A stretch of DNA of 64,000 bases from Moniliella sp. 'wahieum'. Lineage: Eukaryota > Basidiomycota > Moniliellomycetes > Moniliellales > Moniliellaceae. Under the pieces are notes generated by a model. That model ran no database searches. It saw only the letters and a program-made list of their open reading frames with translations, and was not told the DNA's origin. Position 1 is the first letter of the stretch. Every line of letters starts with the position of its first letter. Both the position numbers and the translations under genes were made by a program. Shown piece after piece: positions 46,605 to 57,886 of this stretch. The stretch is taken from NCBI GenBank assembly GCA_003971905.1, contig RSEE01000029.1:620001-684000 (forward strand), written 5' to 3'.

Positions 46605-47505
46605 ATGGCTGTACGTCTCCCTACCTCCTCCTCCCCCCCCCGCCCTCGCCCGCCGCTTACCTCCCCCCTCTCTCTCCATCCCAGACCCCCTTTGCAGCGC
46701 AAGAAGCCCAGCTGGCGGCGCGCTACGGCGGCAAGCTACCTGGCAAGAAACCGTGGCTGCAACAGCGCCTCAAGGAGCGCAAGTACTTTGACTCGGGCGA
46801 TTACGCGCTGAAGCAAGCAGGCAAGCCGACGGACAATGAGGTGGGACAGCAGATTGCCACCCCGCAAGTCCTCGGCGCAGGGACGGTCGATGTGTCGGAC
46901 GCTACGACGCCCTCTTCCCCGCTCGACGTTCAAGGGGTTTAGCTTTGCGAAGGCTACCAAGCCGGACTTGACTGCCGCCAAAGACGAGTTGCCCCCCGAC
47001 GAGATGGCTCCGTTTGTGCCCCCGCCTCGACCGACGTATTCACATTCGACCCCAACCTCAACCTCCACCTCCACCTCCACCTCGGCCACGGCCTCCGACC
47101 CAACCTCCGTTCCCGCCCCAACCTCCACCCCAGCGCCTATCTTGAACCCCGTCTCCCTTGACCCTCCTTCGTTCCTCTCGTCGTCCCCGCACTGCCGAGC
47201 TGCTACGGCGCTGCTTCCCTCTTCGTCCTCCCTTTGCGCACGCGCACGATCCGCTGCCCTGTGCCCATGCCCAGACCCAGACCCAGACCCACGTGTCCAC
47301 CATCCCCATTCACCATGCCGGTCTGCCTCATGGCCGATCGAGCGTCGCGGGCTCCTTCTCCTTGCCTGGTCAGCCGCCGTGGCAGGCAGCCGTGCCCAGC
47401 GGCGAACCGATCGAAGAGGACACCCAGGCTCAGGCTCGTACCTCCTCCCACCTCTCCAGGGAAAGTTTCTCCGCGGACGAGCTGGGGGACGCCACATTGG
47501 ACTGA
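46605..47505 (+). CDS. IGO1: Endosulfine family protein (Igo1/ENSA-like)
   Basis: When phosphorylated by a Greatwall/Rim15 kinase, endosulfines inhibit PP2A-B55 at mitotic entry or quiescence. Exon 1 is only ATGGCT (46605-46610); after a 74-bp intron (46611-46684, GTACGT..CCAG) exon 2 gives TPFAAQEAQLAARYGGKLPGKK, LQQRLKERKYFDSGDYALKQAG. FDSGDYA is the invariant phospho-site motif. The family core ends near GQQIATPQV; a long Pro/Ser/Thr-rich extension follows with SFAKATKPDL and a last segment ending RESFSADELGDATLD. At least two frame shifts lie after the core, so the extension and the stop at 47505 are less certain; the shortest reading stops at 46942. Confidence 0.88.
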
Positions 47506-48213
47506 TGACAATGGACGGACGGACGGACGGACGGACGGATCGATGGACTTTTTGTTTGTTTGGGCCTTGTTGGCTCCGTTTGCCAGTTGCTCTTGCCGGT
47601 TGCTGCTTGGACTCCTACGCGCGCACAACTTTCATCCATGCTTGTCTCTTTTTGCTCTCAGCTCTCGCGCGACGAGGGGGGGAGGTAGGCGCCACCTCGG
47701 CCGTAGCTCGCTAACGGGTTGGCTTGGCTTGACTTGGCTTGGCTTGGTAGACCTCAGCAGCCAAAAAGCGGTCGGAAAGGCGAGGTAAGATAGGCCAGAC
47801 CAGGTGCCAAAAGGTACTTACGGCTGCAGAGGCAGACTGCCCTGCGTATCGCACGGTCGTGCACCTGACACAACGGTGTTAACCAATGCCCCTTTCGGCT
47901 GTGGTTAATGATTATGCATTATGGGATTGCGGGCCAAGGGGAGGAGCTAAGACCACCAGTGGCACTGGGCTTTCTGTACCTCTGTAGTACGGCCTACGGA
48001 GAGAGACTCAGTCGGGTGGGGAGGAGGGGGTAAGGCCTAAGGTAGGGCAAGGTATGTGGGAAAGTGAGTAGCACAGTGGGATCCGGGACACTGGGGAGGA
48101 CTGAGCCTAACCTCAGAGGTCAGGGCCTCAGTACTGAGACTCAGTAGGGATCGGTTTTGGGCTAGGGCGGTGAGGTGAACGTGTTAAACGAGGTTAAACG
48201 TATGAAGACGGTG

Positions 48214-48295
48214 ACCGGTGACCGGTGAACATTGAATATCGGCATCATGCATCACCGGTCACCGGTCACCGGTCACATGTCACATGTCACATGTC
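48214..48295. repeat. Mixed heptad tract ACCGGTG / AACATTG / ACCGGTC / ACATGTC
   Basis: Left part: ACCGGTG, ACCGGTG, AACATTG in register. Right part (48254-48295): three ACCGGTC units followed in register by three ACATGTC units. The spacer is G on the left and C on the right, so the tract forms an imperfect inverted repeat. Confidence 0.94.
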
Positions 48296-48569
48296 GTATT
48301 CATAGTGACGTCACTTGTGACAGAGGGACGTGGGACAGGTGCCCGGTGCAACGTGCACCCCCGCGGCGGAGCCAATAAGACAACGATTAAATATTAAAGC
48401 GATTAACGAGGCCAGCAGTTGGCTGATCGTGCCGTTGGCACTGCCCCTGTCTGCTCCTGCCTTACACGCCCACACTGTGCACTATACCCTACTCGGGCCC
48501 TCACTAGTCACTCTGTCCTCGTACTACTCACTCCCTACCATATACTACGCCCGACCAACTAACTGCTTC

Positions 48570-48629
48570 AAGCTTCAAGCTTCAAGCTTCATGCACTTCA
48601 TGCTTCAACAGCTTCACTAGTCACTGGTC
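48570..48629. repeat. Mixed heptad tract AAGCTTC / ACTAGTC
   Basis: Three AAGCTTC units, then looser ATGCACTTC, ATGCTTC and AACAGCTTC, then ACTAGTC and ACTGGTC. TTC or GTC endings are kept throughout. Confidence 0.9.
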
Positions 48630-49337
48630 ACTTGCCCCTGTCTGTGACCTTCATGAGGGAGACACCGGCACCAAAAGAAGAGAGAGAACAGAGGGGATAT
48701 CCACAGCGTACCCCAAACACAGCGTCACGACCTTACAAAAACCAAAACAGACTGTTGTGTATAGAGCAGCTGGAACTATAAGCTCTGGCATCAATAGTCA
48801 TTGCTCACGCTCATCCCATAGCCCGCAAGCCAGCTGAACGCTGAACAACCTGCTAGAACCCCGTCATCATTTCCATGCCACAGGTGGACGGAGGATGGGC
48901 CCTGCGCCCTGGTAGCCACCCTACGGCACGGTGATAGTGAGGATACTCAGCCCTCAGCCTGAGCGCTCAGCAAACTGGCTATAGATGCAAGTGCTGTCAA
49001 GAAGCACTAAAATGCATAATGCGTAGTGGCCATGGTGGCTGGAGACCGGTCATCGTCAGCCTTGCAGGCAAAGCCACCAGAGTGCTTAATGAGACGAAGT
49101 TAGTGAACGTTGAACGTGTTGAACCCAGACTAGTAGTAAATGTAGTGAAGACCGCCTCAGCCAGCCCCTGACAGCCGCCCACCTCCCCCCTCTAAATCCC
49201 TACCACCGAAAACAATAGGCGCGGAGAATAGGGCAATCCGAGGGGAGGGGGTGGCGACTAACGACAGCTCTATGGGGCCGGACCCACACGCCCCGCCACG
49301 CATAAGCTTCGCACCCAGTGAGTCTAACTCTCTCTGC

Positions 49338-51650
49338 ATCCATACCATTGGCAGAGCTTAAGGCTGGGACAAAGAAACGCTACGCCTAAACCATCATGCC
49401 AGTGCTGTTTGGTAGCGCCAACCCCGCTTAAGGAACCAAGGGAATCGCCAGGAGATCAGGACCCTCCGGTGCCCGCCATCCGTTCCCATACCCGAGGTAG
49501 CGCGTATGGATACGGATGGACGTGGTAGACATCCGAGCGAGGAGCCACTTCCATTCAGAGTCAGTAGCCAAAGACTTCCAGTGCCCAAGCATCTTTTGCC
49601 CGCTGTCTTGGTGCCTTAGTATCCTCGCGTCGTCAAGACCAGGAAACGGCGCTTGAGTGCGTCCTTGGTGCTAACAAGGCGTTCTTGTCGCATTCTGCTT
49701 GCTCCAGCAGCCGAAAGCAGCTCCTTCTCCCGACGTTCCAAGGGCGTCGCGGTGCTCTCACATGCATTACCCTCCGGTTCGCGCTCTGCGCCTCCTGCGA
49801 CCCCGTGTCGCGCAGCGTGTCCACCTCCATTCCTGAACCTCCGATTGCTCCAGGCCCCATCACGCGGTAGTCGGTGCGCAGTGCCCTCCTCCCGCGCCTC
49901 GCCCCATCCTCTTCCTGCACAGTAGGATTGTTGTGGACGTGGGTGCGGGGATGGAGCGCATGAGCTGGAGAATGGGCTCCCGCACTGCCGCATGCGACGC
50001 AGTAGTAACTTGGCCTGGCTGCGGGTGCACACCATGATGTGCTGCAGCGAGGACATGACGCCGCACTTACACATGCTGCGCGTGGTGCGGCACAGCGTGC
50101 GGAGCTGGAGACCAACCTGGACTGCTGGTCAGAGAGCTTGAGGCACGGGGTGGATGGAATGGCGGAGAGCCAATTGTGGCTCAGCGGGTTGCTGTGCTCA
50201 ACCACGTGACGACCATCGGCATCGTCCAGTTTATGGAGCAACAGCTGTTGTCGACTCTGCTCTCACATCGGCCGGCAGCGCTGGCATTGCTTCGTAAATG
50301 CGTTTGCCGTCTTCGCCGTTTGCGGTCCCGATCGGTCAACGTAGTGGTAATAGGAAAATCGTTGACCTCGGTGGCCGCGGCACAGGCGTGGGGCGCAATA
50401 TACAAGTAAAGCCGGCTGCCACATCCTCCCATCCGGAGAGGCAGGATCATGAGCATGTCGAACTGGTCGTCCTTGGCACCTTGGGGGACCTCATCGCCCC
50501 GGATCCGCCTGAACTCCGTACAAATGAAGGCATCAATCTCGGCCAGCACATCGTCTAGCTCTCCCCATCTGCATGGTGCGCACAGCAGATGGCGCAGCTT
50601 GGTCTGAGTACTGTATGCCATAGTAAGAGGCGTCCCTGCGCGGTGGTGCCATCATACTTGGGCATGTTCTCCCTCAAACAGGCTGGCCAGTTGGTCCCGG
50701 AGCCACGATCGACGACAGTCTACCTCTCCCACACAAGTCCCCAGGACCTGCAGACCATCCTCCCGAATCCGGTCCCGACCCGCTCGACGCACTTGCGCAG
50801 GTTGATGCGTGAGGCCTGACGCGTCGTCTTCCAAATCTTCGCAGCTAGGCCGGTAATGCCGGCTCGGTCCGAAAATCGTATGTCGTCCAGGTATGCCATC
50901 ACAGGTGCCCCGGCGGCAGCTCCTTTTCCAACCTCTCCAGCGTGGGCCGCACTGCGATGGAGAAGAAAAGGCGGCGAGGGGATCTCCCTGCCGAACGCCC
51001 TCTGCCGACAGAACGCCTGTCTCATTTCCGCCCGACGCAACCCAAAGCTGGGTGGGGGTACCATAGATCCATCGACCCAACGAGAGGAGATGGGGGGGCG
51101 AAGCTGTGGAGCACCTTGGCAAATGTGCGACGGCGCAGTGTTGAAGGCATGGGTAAAGTCGAGCATGGCGACGTGGTTGAAGTCGCCCAGTTCCACATCG
51201 TTCTCCCTGCCTGTCGCTGCCATGCGCTCGACCATCCGTACGATAGACTCCACCCGTTGGCGATGCTACTCCCAGCTGAGTGGGGAGAAGCCAGCTGTTC
51301 GGGGCGATCGCTCGAGCGATGCCTTTGGCCAACAGACGAGAGATCAGTTCCCCACAGGCGATGTGGTGGATACCTCCTGATGCCTTCTCCAGCGGGGCAA
51401 GACGGGAGGGCAACACAGCTCACGGCCTGGAGCAGTGCCGTGGTAAATACTCTTGGTGGGGGCTGTGAGAAAATCAACGAAGCGGTCGCATTCGAGGACC
51501 GCACGTAGGAAGGGCTGGGTCCACCCGGATAGACCTACTGCCCCAACGTCCGGTTGAATGTGGCAATCAAAGCAGCAAAAAGTCGATTTTGTCCAAGTCC
51601 ACCACGGTGCGGTTACTGTCTGCCGCGTCGGTGAGGGTAGTGCCCGGCGG
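49338..51650 (-). mobile_element. LINE (non-LTR retrotransposon) with reverse transcriptase
   Basis: Read on the reverse strand, RT blocks occur in order: a palm start like RLAPLEKASGGI..IACGELISRLLAKGI, QLGVASPTGGVE, motif A MLDFTHAFNT (near 51150), EGVRQGDPLA (non-LTR style), and motif C AYLDDI (near 50885). Downstream come a C-terminal region (about 49633-50600, with REKELLSAAGASRMRQERL) and a 3' UTR that ends near 49338 and is shared with the fragment at 20903-21269. The coding region is broken by frame shifts and stops, and the 5' end near 51650 is approximate because ORF1 and any endonuclease are not recognisable. No target-site duplication could be confirmed by eye. An older, immobile copy is likely. 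Confidence 0.8.
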
Positions 51651-52500
51651 TACCACGCGGCCTGGGTGGGTAGGATGAGCTGTATACTATAACTCTCGAC
51701 GACGACGGTTTTTGGAGAGAATGCATGATGCATTATGGCCCTTGAAAAATATATATTTGATCCGCCTTTCGCCCTGCCGTCTTTCTGGTTGTTTGGTGTG
51801 CCGGGCAGGCAGTGGGGGTAGGCGCAGTTAGTAGATACCAGATCAGCTCGATCAGCTTGATGGATGGCGCAGGCACTCAGGGCGCTCCGCCGGCGCTCAG
51901 GCCGGAGAGTATAAGTTTCTTGTGTACCTCGCTCGGTAGTACATGACAACCATGGTTCATGCATGTTTTGCTCCGTTCAAATACTCGAAACAAATAAACG
52001 GCGGTGGTAGTCAGGCCGTGATGCGATGCGTGACGTGATGGTTTGCTGTGGGCAATTTGATAAGTAACTGAGCACGCGGTGAGTGTACCGATGCTTGAGG
52101 ATTCCTGGGGTGATTGATGATCTGATCGATGATCGGCATCCCAGCACCAGCACGCCATGGCCGCGTGACACACTGCCCCGCCAGCCCGAGCACGCATGCT
52201 TGTTTGTCCTGTCTGGCTGGCAGTGCTGCCGTGCCTGGGCTGCAGGGCTCCCGCCTGCTCCAGCTCGCCCGCCGGCACGCACGGCAGCAGACGATACGCG
52301 GCTGTTAGCGCGTTAGCCCCGGCATGCTGTATCTCCGTTGTGGGCTTTTTTCTTCTTCTCGACGCCCGCTGTCTCTTCCACCGTAGTGTAAAGACGGCTC
52401 CTCGCGCCTCCCTTGAGCGTTCCCCTCCTCTCCCGCCCCTTGGTCCTTGTTCCCTTTCCCCTCCGTATCCTCTCTGTCCCCCTTGTGTACCACCACGGCC
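51651..52500. other. Intergenic region upstream of MsrA
   Basis: No gene seen. An ATGCATG unit with decayed copies occurs near 51720-51735 and a TGATCTGATCGATGATC palindrome-rich stretch near 52115-52135. The last 100 bp are pyrimidine-rich and probably the MsrA leader. Confidence 0.5.
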
Positions 52501-53134
52501 ATGTCTGCCTCTGCCGCCACTTCGACCCCGCCGCCCACCACGGAAGTCGCCACCATCTCGGCCGGCTGCTACTGGGGGCTGCCACCTATCTTTGAACAGC
52601 ACTTTGGCAAGGGCCGCGGCCTGGTGAGTGGCGAGGTGGGCTTCATTGGTGGCAGTGCCTCCCACCCCACCCCCACGTACGAGGAAGTGTGCACGGGCCG
52701 AACGGGCCACGCGGAAGCGTACCAATTGGTCTACGACCCCTCGCTGGTTTCCTACGCCCAGCTGATTGAGCATTTTTACCGCACACATGACCCTACCACT
52801 GTCGACAGACAGGGCGAGGACCGCGGGACCCAGTACCGCTCCGCCATCTGGGCTCACTCCCCGGAACAGCTCAGCATTGCGCGCCAAGTGACGGCTGAAG
52901 TTCAGAAGAAGGTACGTTGTGCCCCTTCCCCTCTTCTTCGCCACCACGCGGTGTTGGAGACTGACAACTCGTTTGCCTTGCCTCCTAGCACTTTGACCCC
53001 AAGGGCGAGAAGATTGTTACGCTCATGAAGAGCGTCGGCCCCAAGACTTTTTTCCCGCCGACGAGTACCACCAGGACTACCTCTTCAAGCATCCTTCCGG
53101 CTACCACTGTTCTACCCACGTGCTCCACTGGTGA
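52501..53134 (+). CDS. MXR1: Peptide methionine sulfoxide reductase MsrA
   Basis: Reduces methionine-S-sulfoxide in proteins. Start MSASAATSTPPP, then the active-site segment AGCYWGLPPIFEQHF (the family usually has GCFWG), SGEVGFIGGSASHPTPTYEEVCTGRTGHAEA split over the usual block, VSYAQLIEHFYRTHDPTT, RGTQYRSAIWAHSPEQ. One 77-bp intron (52912-52988, GTACGT..CCTAG, branch ACTGAC) follows EVQKK; exon 2 gives HFDPKGEKIVTLMKSVG, then, after a one-base shift in the T/C run near 53050, ADEYHQDYLFKHPSGYHCSTHVLHW. Length about 185 residues, normal for cytosolic MsrA without a targeting peptide. Confidence 0.92.
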
Positions 53135-53939
53135 TCGTATTGGTGATGTCACGATGTGACCTGCCTGCCAAGGTGGACCCCTGCTACATGTTACCCTTGT
53201 ACTTCCCTCCCCCCCCTATCGCTCCCTTTCCTACATCCTGCCGACGTCTGGAGCTTGCATCCAACCGCTGCCCAGCACCCTGCGCCCCCGGATTCCGATT
53301 CTCTACCCCATCGCCTCTTCCCTGCCGTCTTCTGGCTGTTGTCTGCATCCTCTGCCTACCCATGTACCCTGCCCTGTGCATCCAACACTGCATCCGTATT
53401 CCCCATTGGTAACCCTCTGCGCTTGCTCTGCGCAGCCCCGCACGACAGGCGTAGAGACGTGTATGACGTGATTGCCTCTGTGTAGGTGGGCGGATGGATG
53501 AGGAGGAGGCGAGTGCGCGTGCGGCTGCGGCGTGAGATGGAGGAGGGGGGATGGATGATGGGTGGGCGAGGCAGGCGGTGCTAAAAGCGCCGTGGGCGAA
53601 GCGAAGAGGCGCGCAGGCGCGACGCCTGCGCCTGTCGTGCCGCATGCGGTCCTGAGTCTGAGTGCTGCGGTGTGCGGCGGTGTGCGCGGTGTGTGCGGCG
53701 GTGTGCTGGGCGGTGCGCTGCGGTGGATGGGCGGCGCGGGGCCAGTGTGGGCGGCGGCGGGCGCTGTGGCGCGGCGCCTGCGGATGCGTGCCTGCATGCC
53801 GCCCGCGCTGCCCAGCCGATCGGCGGGGCCAGGCGTGCTTGAGCCACACAGGCACCCCTCGTGTAGAAAAGCCCAGCCCTCTTCGTTTTTTCACACCGAC
53901 GCCTCCCTCGCCTCTCCTGCCCCCCCCACCGCCACCGCC
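53135..53939. other. Intergenic region, MsrA to Sel1-repeat gene
   Basis: MsrA 3' region, a GTGTGCGGCGGTGTGC-type degenerate repeat near 53668-53712, and a C-rich leader before the next start. Open frames here have no recognised domain. Confidence 0.45.
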
Positions 53940-56273
53940 ATGGCCACGCCCCCGTCCCCTCCTTTGCGCCTCAGCCTCTCCTCCGCCCCCTCCGCCCCTC
54001 CGCCCCCTCGGGCCCTGCCAACCCGCCCCTGCGCCCGGCCAGTACGCATCCCAGCCGCTCCAGCCCGGCCGGTATGCATCCACGTCCTTGCACCCCGGCC
54101 AGTTCGTGCCCCGCCGCCCCCACCACAGCCCATGCCGCGCACAGTCAGCGACGGCAGCATCGCCCACCACGCCTACTCTCGCTACGCTGCCCCCCCCGCC
54201 GCCGCCCGCACCCGCGCTTGCCTACTGCTCTTCCCCTCCGCCCGCTGCCTACACCCGCAGCCCACCCCCCCCGTGCCCGCTGCCGCTTCCGCCCCTGCCC
54301 TGGCCAACCCCTATCCCGAGGAAGCTCCTTCTGCCGAACCGACTAGTCCAACGCCCAGCTCACTGCCCCCTTGCCGATCTCCCCGCCCTCGTGACGGAGC
54401 GGGAGAAAGCGCTGGCGCTGGCCGAACCGGCGCGCGTCTTGCGCTGGATCACCTCCCTGATGATTCCTCGAGCGCGACGTTGATGGTTCGCGCCGATCCG
54501 ACGTGCCGTGGAGCGCATGATTGATGATGCGGCTGCTTGGGTACGTGTTGTTTGTTCATGATTCCCGCCTTGTCACCCTAGTGGATTCAGCGCATTCAGT
54601 GGGGACAGTGTGCTGACCTATGGATTCCCCCCGTCCTGCCTTGCTCCTTTCAGGTCTTGCGTCTTACCGACGGCCAGGGCATCCCGCCTGTCGTCCAGGC
54701 CGAAGCGTTTCTGGTCCGTGGCGACCTGCGCGCCAGTGGAACCATGTTCCCGCGCCAGTTCCGCCGAAGTCTGCGTCAGGCCTTTACCGACTACGAGCAT
54801 GCGGCGCGCGGCGGGTGCGCGACGGGGTGGGCGCGGATTGGGCGCGACTACGAAGGATTGAAAGATTATGTGCATGCCAAGGTGGCTTATGAGCAGGGCA
54901 TTTCCAAGGCCGAAGTGGGATGTCAATACCGCATTGCCATGGCTTGCTTGATGGGGCAGCTGGATATGGTACCGGATCACCGTCGTGCCCTGTCATTGCT
55001 CCGCCAGGCCGCATTGCAAGCTACCCTCGACGTTCCCCAACCAGCCTACATTTACGGCATGCTTCTCGCGCAAGAGTTTACGGCGCTGGCCATTGCGCCC
55101 GAACTGTTGCAGGCGTCGGTGGCGCAGGGCGGGAGTGGTCGGACGCTCGAGATGGAAGCAGCCCAGTTCATTGAACGCGCCGCATACCTCCACTACGCCC
55201 AGGCACAGTACAAGATGGGATGGGCGTACGAAAATGCTCGGTTGGACTTACCGTATGAGCCGCTGTTGTCGGTGCAGTGGTACAGCTTAGCGTCGCAGGG
55301 TGGTGTGGCCGAGGCGGATATGGCACTGAGCAAGTGGTTCCTCTGTGGCGCGGACAAGTGCTTTGACATTAACGAATCGCTAGCCTATTCGTTTGCCGAG
55401 AAGGCTGCTGCGGCGCACCTGAGCTCGGCGCAGTTTGCCCTGGGCTACTACACGAAATCGGGGTGGGATGCACAAAAGATGTAGTGACCGCTACGCGCTG
55501 GTACACCCAAGCTGCGGCCCAGGACAATCCCGATGCCAAAGAACGCTTGCGCGCATTGCAAGCTCCCACTCAGCCTACCCTACCCTTACCTCTGGCACCG
55601 TGTCCCCGCAACCCCTCTCGCGCCACGAACACCAACAAAATGTCAATGCGACCATCCAGCGATCCCGCACCCTCGCCGCCCAACGCACCATTGCCCGCCG
55701 CACCAAGGCCGCCGGCCAGCGTCGCGACCAAACCCCTGCCTACGACCACGCCGCACAGGAACAGGCCCGTGCCCATCCTCTACCCCCGCAGTCCAACCCG
55801 GAAGCTCAAGCACGCTACCCTTTCGCTACTCACGCGCCCGCACCCGAACCCCATCCTCACCGGCGCCCGTGCCGGCGCTCCCGTCGGCTCCCACCCCCGT
55901 TCCGGCCGGCGGGGTCGCCGGCACGCACCTCCCCCCGTGCGACCCGGTGCGGACAGCACGGGGTGGCAACAAGAACCGTTGCGACGCAAACAGACCTTGT
56001 CCATGGCCCAGGCCGCGGCGGGGGAAGACGGTACGGTCGCGGAGCGGGAGCCGGAGCGGGAGCCGGACGCGCGCGGCCGTCAGTCGGCCCAGGTGCGAGT
56101 GCAGGTAACGGCGGACGGACCGTTTCGATGGGCGCTGCCCCCCCGGGTCTGGGTCTGGGTCGGGACCAGGACCTGACCTGGCACCTCCCAGCACCGGCGT
56201 CAGGTACAACACGTTTTCCGAGATGGGCTTCCAGCCCAAGAAGCAGAAGCAGGAGGATTGCGTGGTGATGTGA
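53940..56273 (+). CDS. Sel1-repeat protein with CaaX box (Skt5/Chs4-type)
   Basis: Members include Skt5/Chs4, which tethers chitin synthase III to the membrane, and related Nif1/Dsf2-like proteins; which one this is cannot be settled. Start MATPPSPPLRL, a Pro/Ala/Ser-rich N-terminus, then EREKALALAEPARVLRWI. A 113-bp intron (54541-54653, GTACGT..TTCAG) precedes VLRLTDGQGIPP. Sel1-like repeats run to about 55560: QAFTDYEHAARGG, YVHAKVAYEQGISKAEVG, QFIERAAYLHYAQAQYKMGWAYE, LSVQWYSLASQGGVAEADMALSKWFLCGA, SSAQFALGYY, ATRWYTQAAAQDNPDAKERL. A basic segment LSRHEHQQNVNATIQRSRT follows. The protein ends KQEDCVVM, a farnesylation or geranylgeranylation CaaX motif. Frame shifts lie in the N-terminal and C-terminal low-complexity parts. 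Confidence 0.82.
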
Positions 56274-57694
56274 TGTGTGGTGGGAGCGTGCCAGGATACT
56301 CGATACCGGCCACGAAGGTCACCGGCCACGGTCCAGCCCAGCCAGCCACGTTTACTCCACCAAGTCCAACCCGCTGCCAAGAAAGGGGCAAGGGAAAACG
56401 AAATGGAAATGGGAAAATTGAAAATGACAGGAACGGAAAATGAAGAGGGGAAAGGAGAGGAGGAGGAGGAGAAGAAGAAAGAAGAAGAAGAAGGTGTACG
56501 ACGTCTCTACCAGAAAATACCATCTTTGCATCCGAACGAAACGAGAAGCCGGGTCCGGTAGGGTAGGGTGTTCCATAGCACGGGGTTGGCTTGGTCCAGG
56601 CCCATGTCCATGTACATGCTACTTACCTCGTAGACGCATTGGCATTGGCATTCGCGTTTCTTCCGCATCGGGATCCGGCCGGGTCCGACCGAGGGGAGGC
56701 GACTAAGTACCCAGTACCACGTCCCACGTACAGTACAAAGTCAACGGGGTTCGCCGCGCACGCCCAGGCACCCATCGGACCCAACCGGTCCTGGCACCAC
56801 CCACGCCAGCCCACCAAAGCGTACTAGGCGGACAGACGGGCTGTAGGAGTCCTGACCGGCGCGAAGGCACACGTGTACCCAGGACACAGAGAGGTACGCG
56901 CGGGTACAACAGTATGCTACGTCATGGTTGGTTGGTCCGAGGGATATATAATAGGTACGAGGTAATAGGTACGACGTGAGAGCTACAGGTGTTTAGTGTG
57001 GGTTGACTAGTCAACGGCGCTCCAGTTACGCGTTACGACGGCTTGCTTTCCTACGGCCTAGACACCGCCCCTACCGGGCCCAGGGGACCGGGGGACTGGG
57101 GGACCGCACACCGGGGTTGGGGGTGATGCATGATGCGCAACCTCTTCCCTCTGCCAAATCCAACCGGCCCCGGCCTTGCCCTGCTCGTCTGTGTCTGGGC
57201 TGCGTCGCGCTCGCGCCTTTCCCACGCCTGGGGTCCCACGAGACCGACCAGGCCCCGTCACTAGTCACTAGTCACGCACAAGGCCGGGGGCGCATGGCTC
57301 TACATCCGTAAACTTGGGTGTATTAAGAAACGGGCAACGCGTACGAGCGAAAGGAATGCGCAGGTAGGGGAAAGGGAAAGGGGAAGGGGAAGGGAAGGGA
57401 GACGTGCGCAGAGGGAGGGGGGAGGATTATCAGTAGAGGGGCCAGGGGGGCGGATGGCGGGTGGTGAGCCAGTACAGCCCAGCACAGTCAACCGCGGGCG
57501 TGGGCGTGATGAGGCCCTGAGGAAACGAGGCGGGCACGGGGGTTAGGGGGAAGGAGTGAGTGGTGAGGAGGTATATCGGTGGTGGGAACAGTGTTGAAAT
57601 ACCCAATGCTTAGGCTTAGGTATCGCAAGCCACGTCGTGTCCCGCGAGAGGGGGATGAGGGGAAGGGGGAGATGCAAAGGAGGGCAGGGCGGGA

Positions 57695-57724
57695 CGCAAC
57701 GTGCAACGTGCAACGTGCAACGCG
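57695..57724. repeat. (CAACGTG)n heptad array
   Basis: Tandem CAACGTG units, the last one CAACGCG. The unit can also be written around the ACGT core. Confidence 0.92.
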
Positions 57725-57794
57725 TACCGGTTCCAGGCGCCTCCCAAGAGAAAAAGGCGCAGGCTGCAGGCGTAGAGGGAGGCCCAGTCTGCAA

Positions 57795-57817
57795 AGTACA
57801 ACGTACAATGTACAACG
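57795..57817. repeat. GTACAAC heptads
   Basis: GTACAACGTACAATGTACAACGG: three phased units with ACGT or ATGT cores. Confidence 0.88.
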
Positions 57818-57886
57818 GGAGGCGGGGGGGGAGGGCAGGGGTAGGCCAACGGAGGCGGCCGACACATGCATGCTGTATCATTCTTA

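Larger units (their letters stand above)
47506..49337. other. Intergenic region with heptad tracts
   Basis: GGAC tetranucleotide repeats at 47513-47540, then GC-rich sequence with no recognised gene. Two strong heptad tracts are listed separately. 48640-49337 holds nothing I can name, apart from the boundary of the LINE at its right end. Confidence 0.55.
56274..57886. other. Convergent region, Sel1-repeat gene to AUR1
   Basis: Purine-rich GAGGA/GAAGAA tract at 56436-56495, an ACTAGTC pair near 57260-57274, GGGAAAGGG repeats at 57365-57410, and heptad-type arrays at 57695-57724 and 57795-57817. No gene recognised. Confidence 0.5.

Noticed and set aside
24163-47505. A nutrient-signalling gene cluster (two Pho85-type cyclins, PKC, endosulfine, CYC8)
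   Set aside because: The genes are spread over 40 kb, on both strands, mixed with unrelated housekeeping genes; proximity looks accidental.
47513-47540. GGAC tetranucleotide run as a special element
   Set aside because: It is a short ordinary microsatellite without link to the heptad rule.
49394-50241. Reverse frames here as host genes
   Set aside because: Part of the region is repeated at 20.9-21.27 kb and it continues from a reverse transcriptase, so it is LINE sequence.
51877-52947. A 356-codon open frame on the reverse strand
   Set aside because: It overlaps MsrA antisense and reads through the MsrA start; composition is that of a shadow frame in GC-rich DNA.
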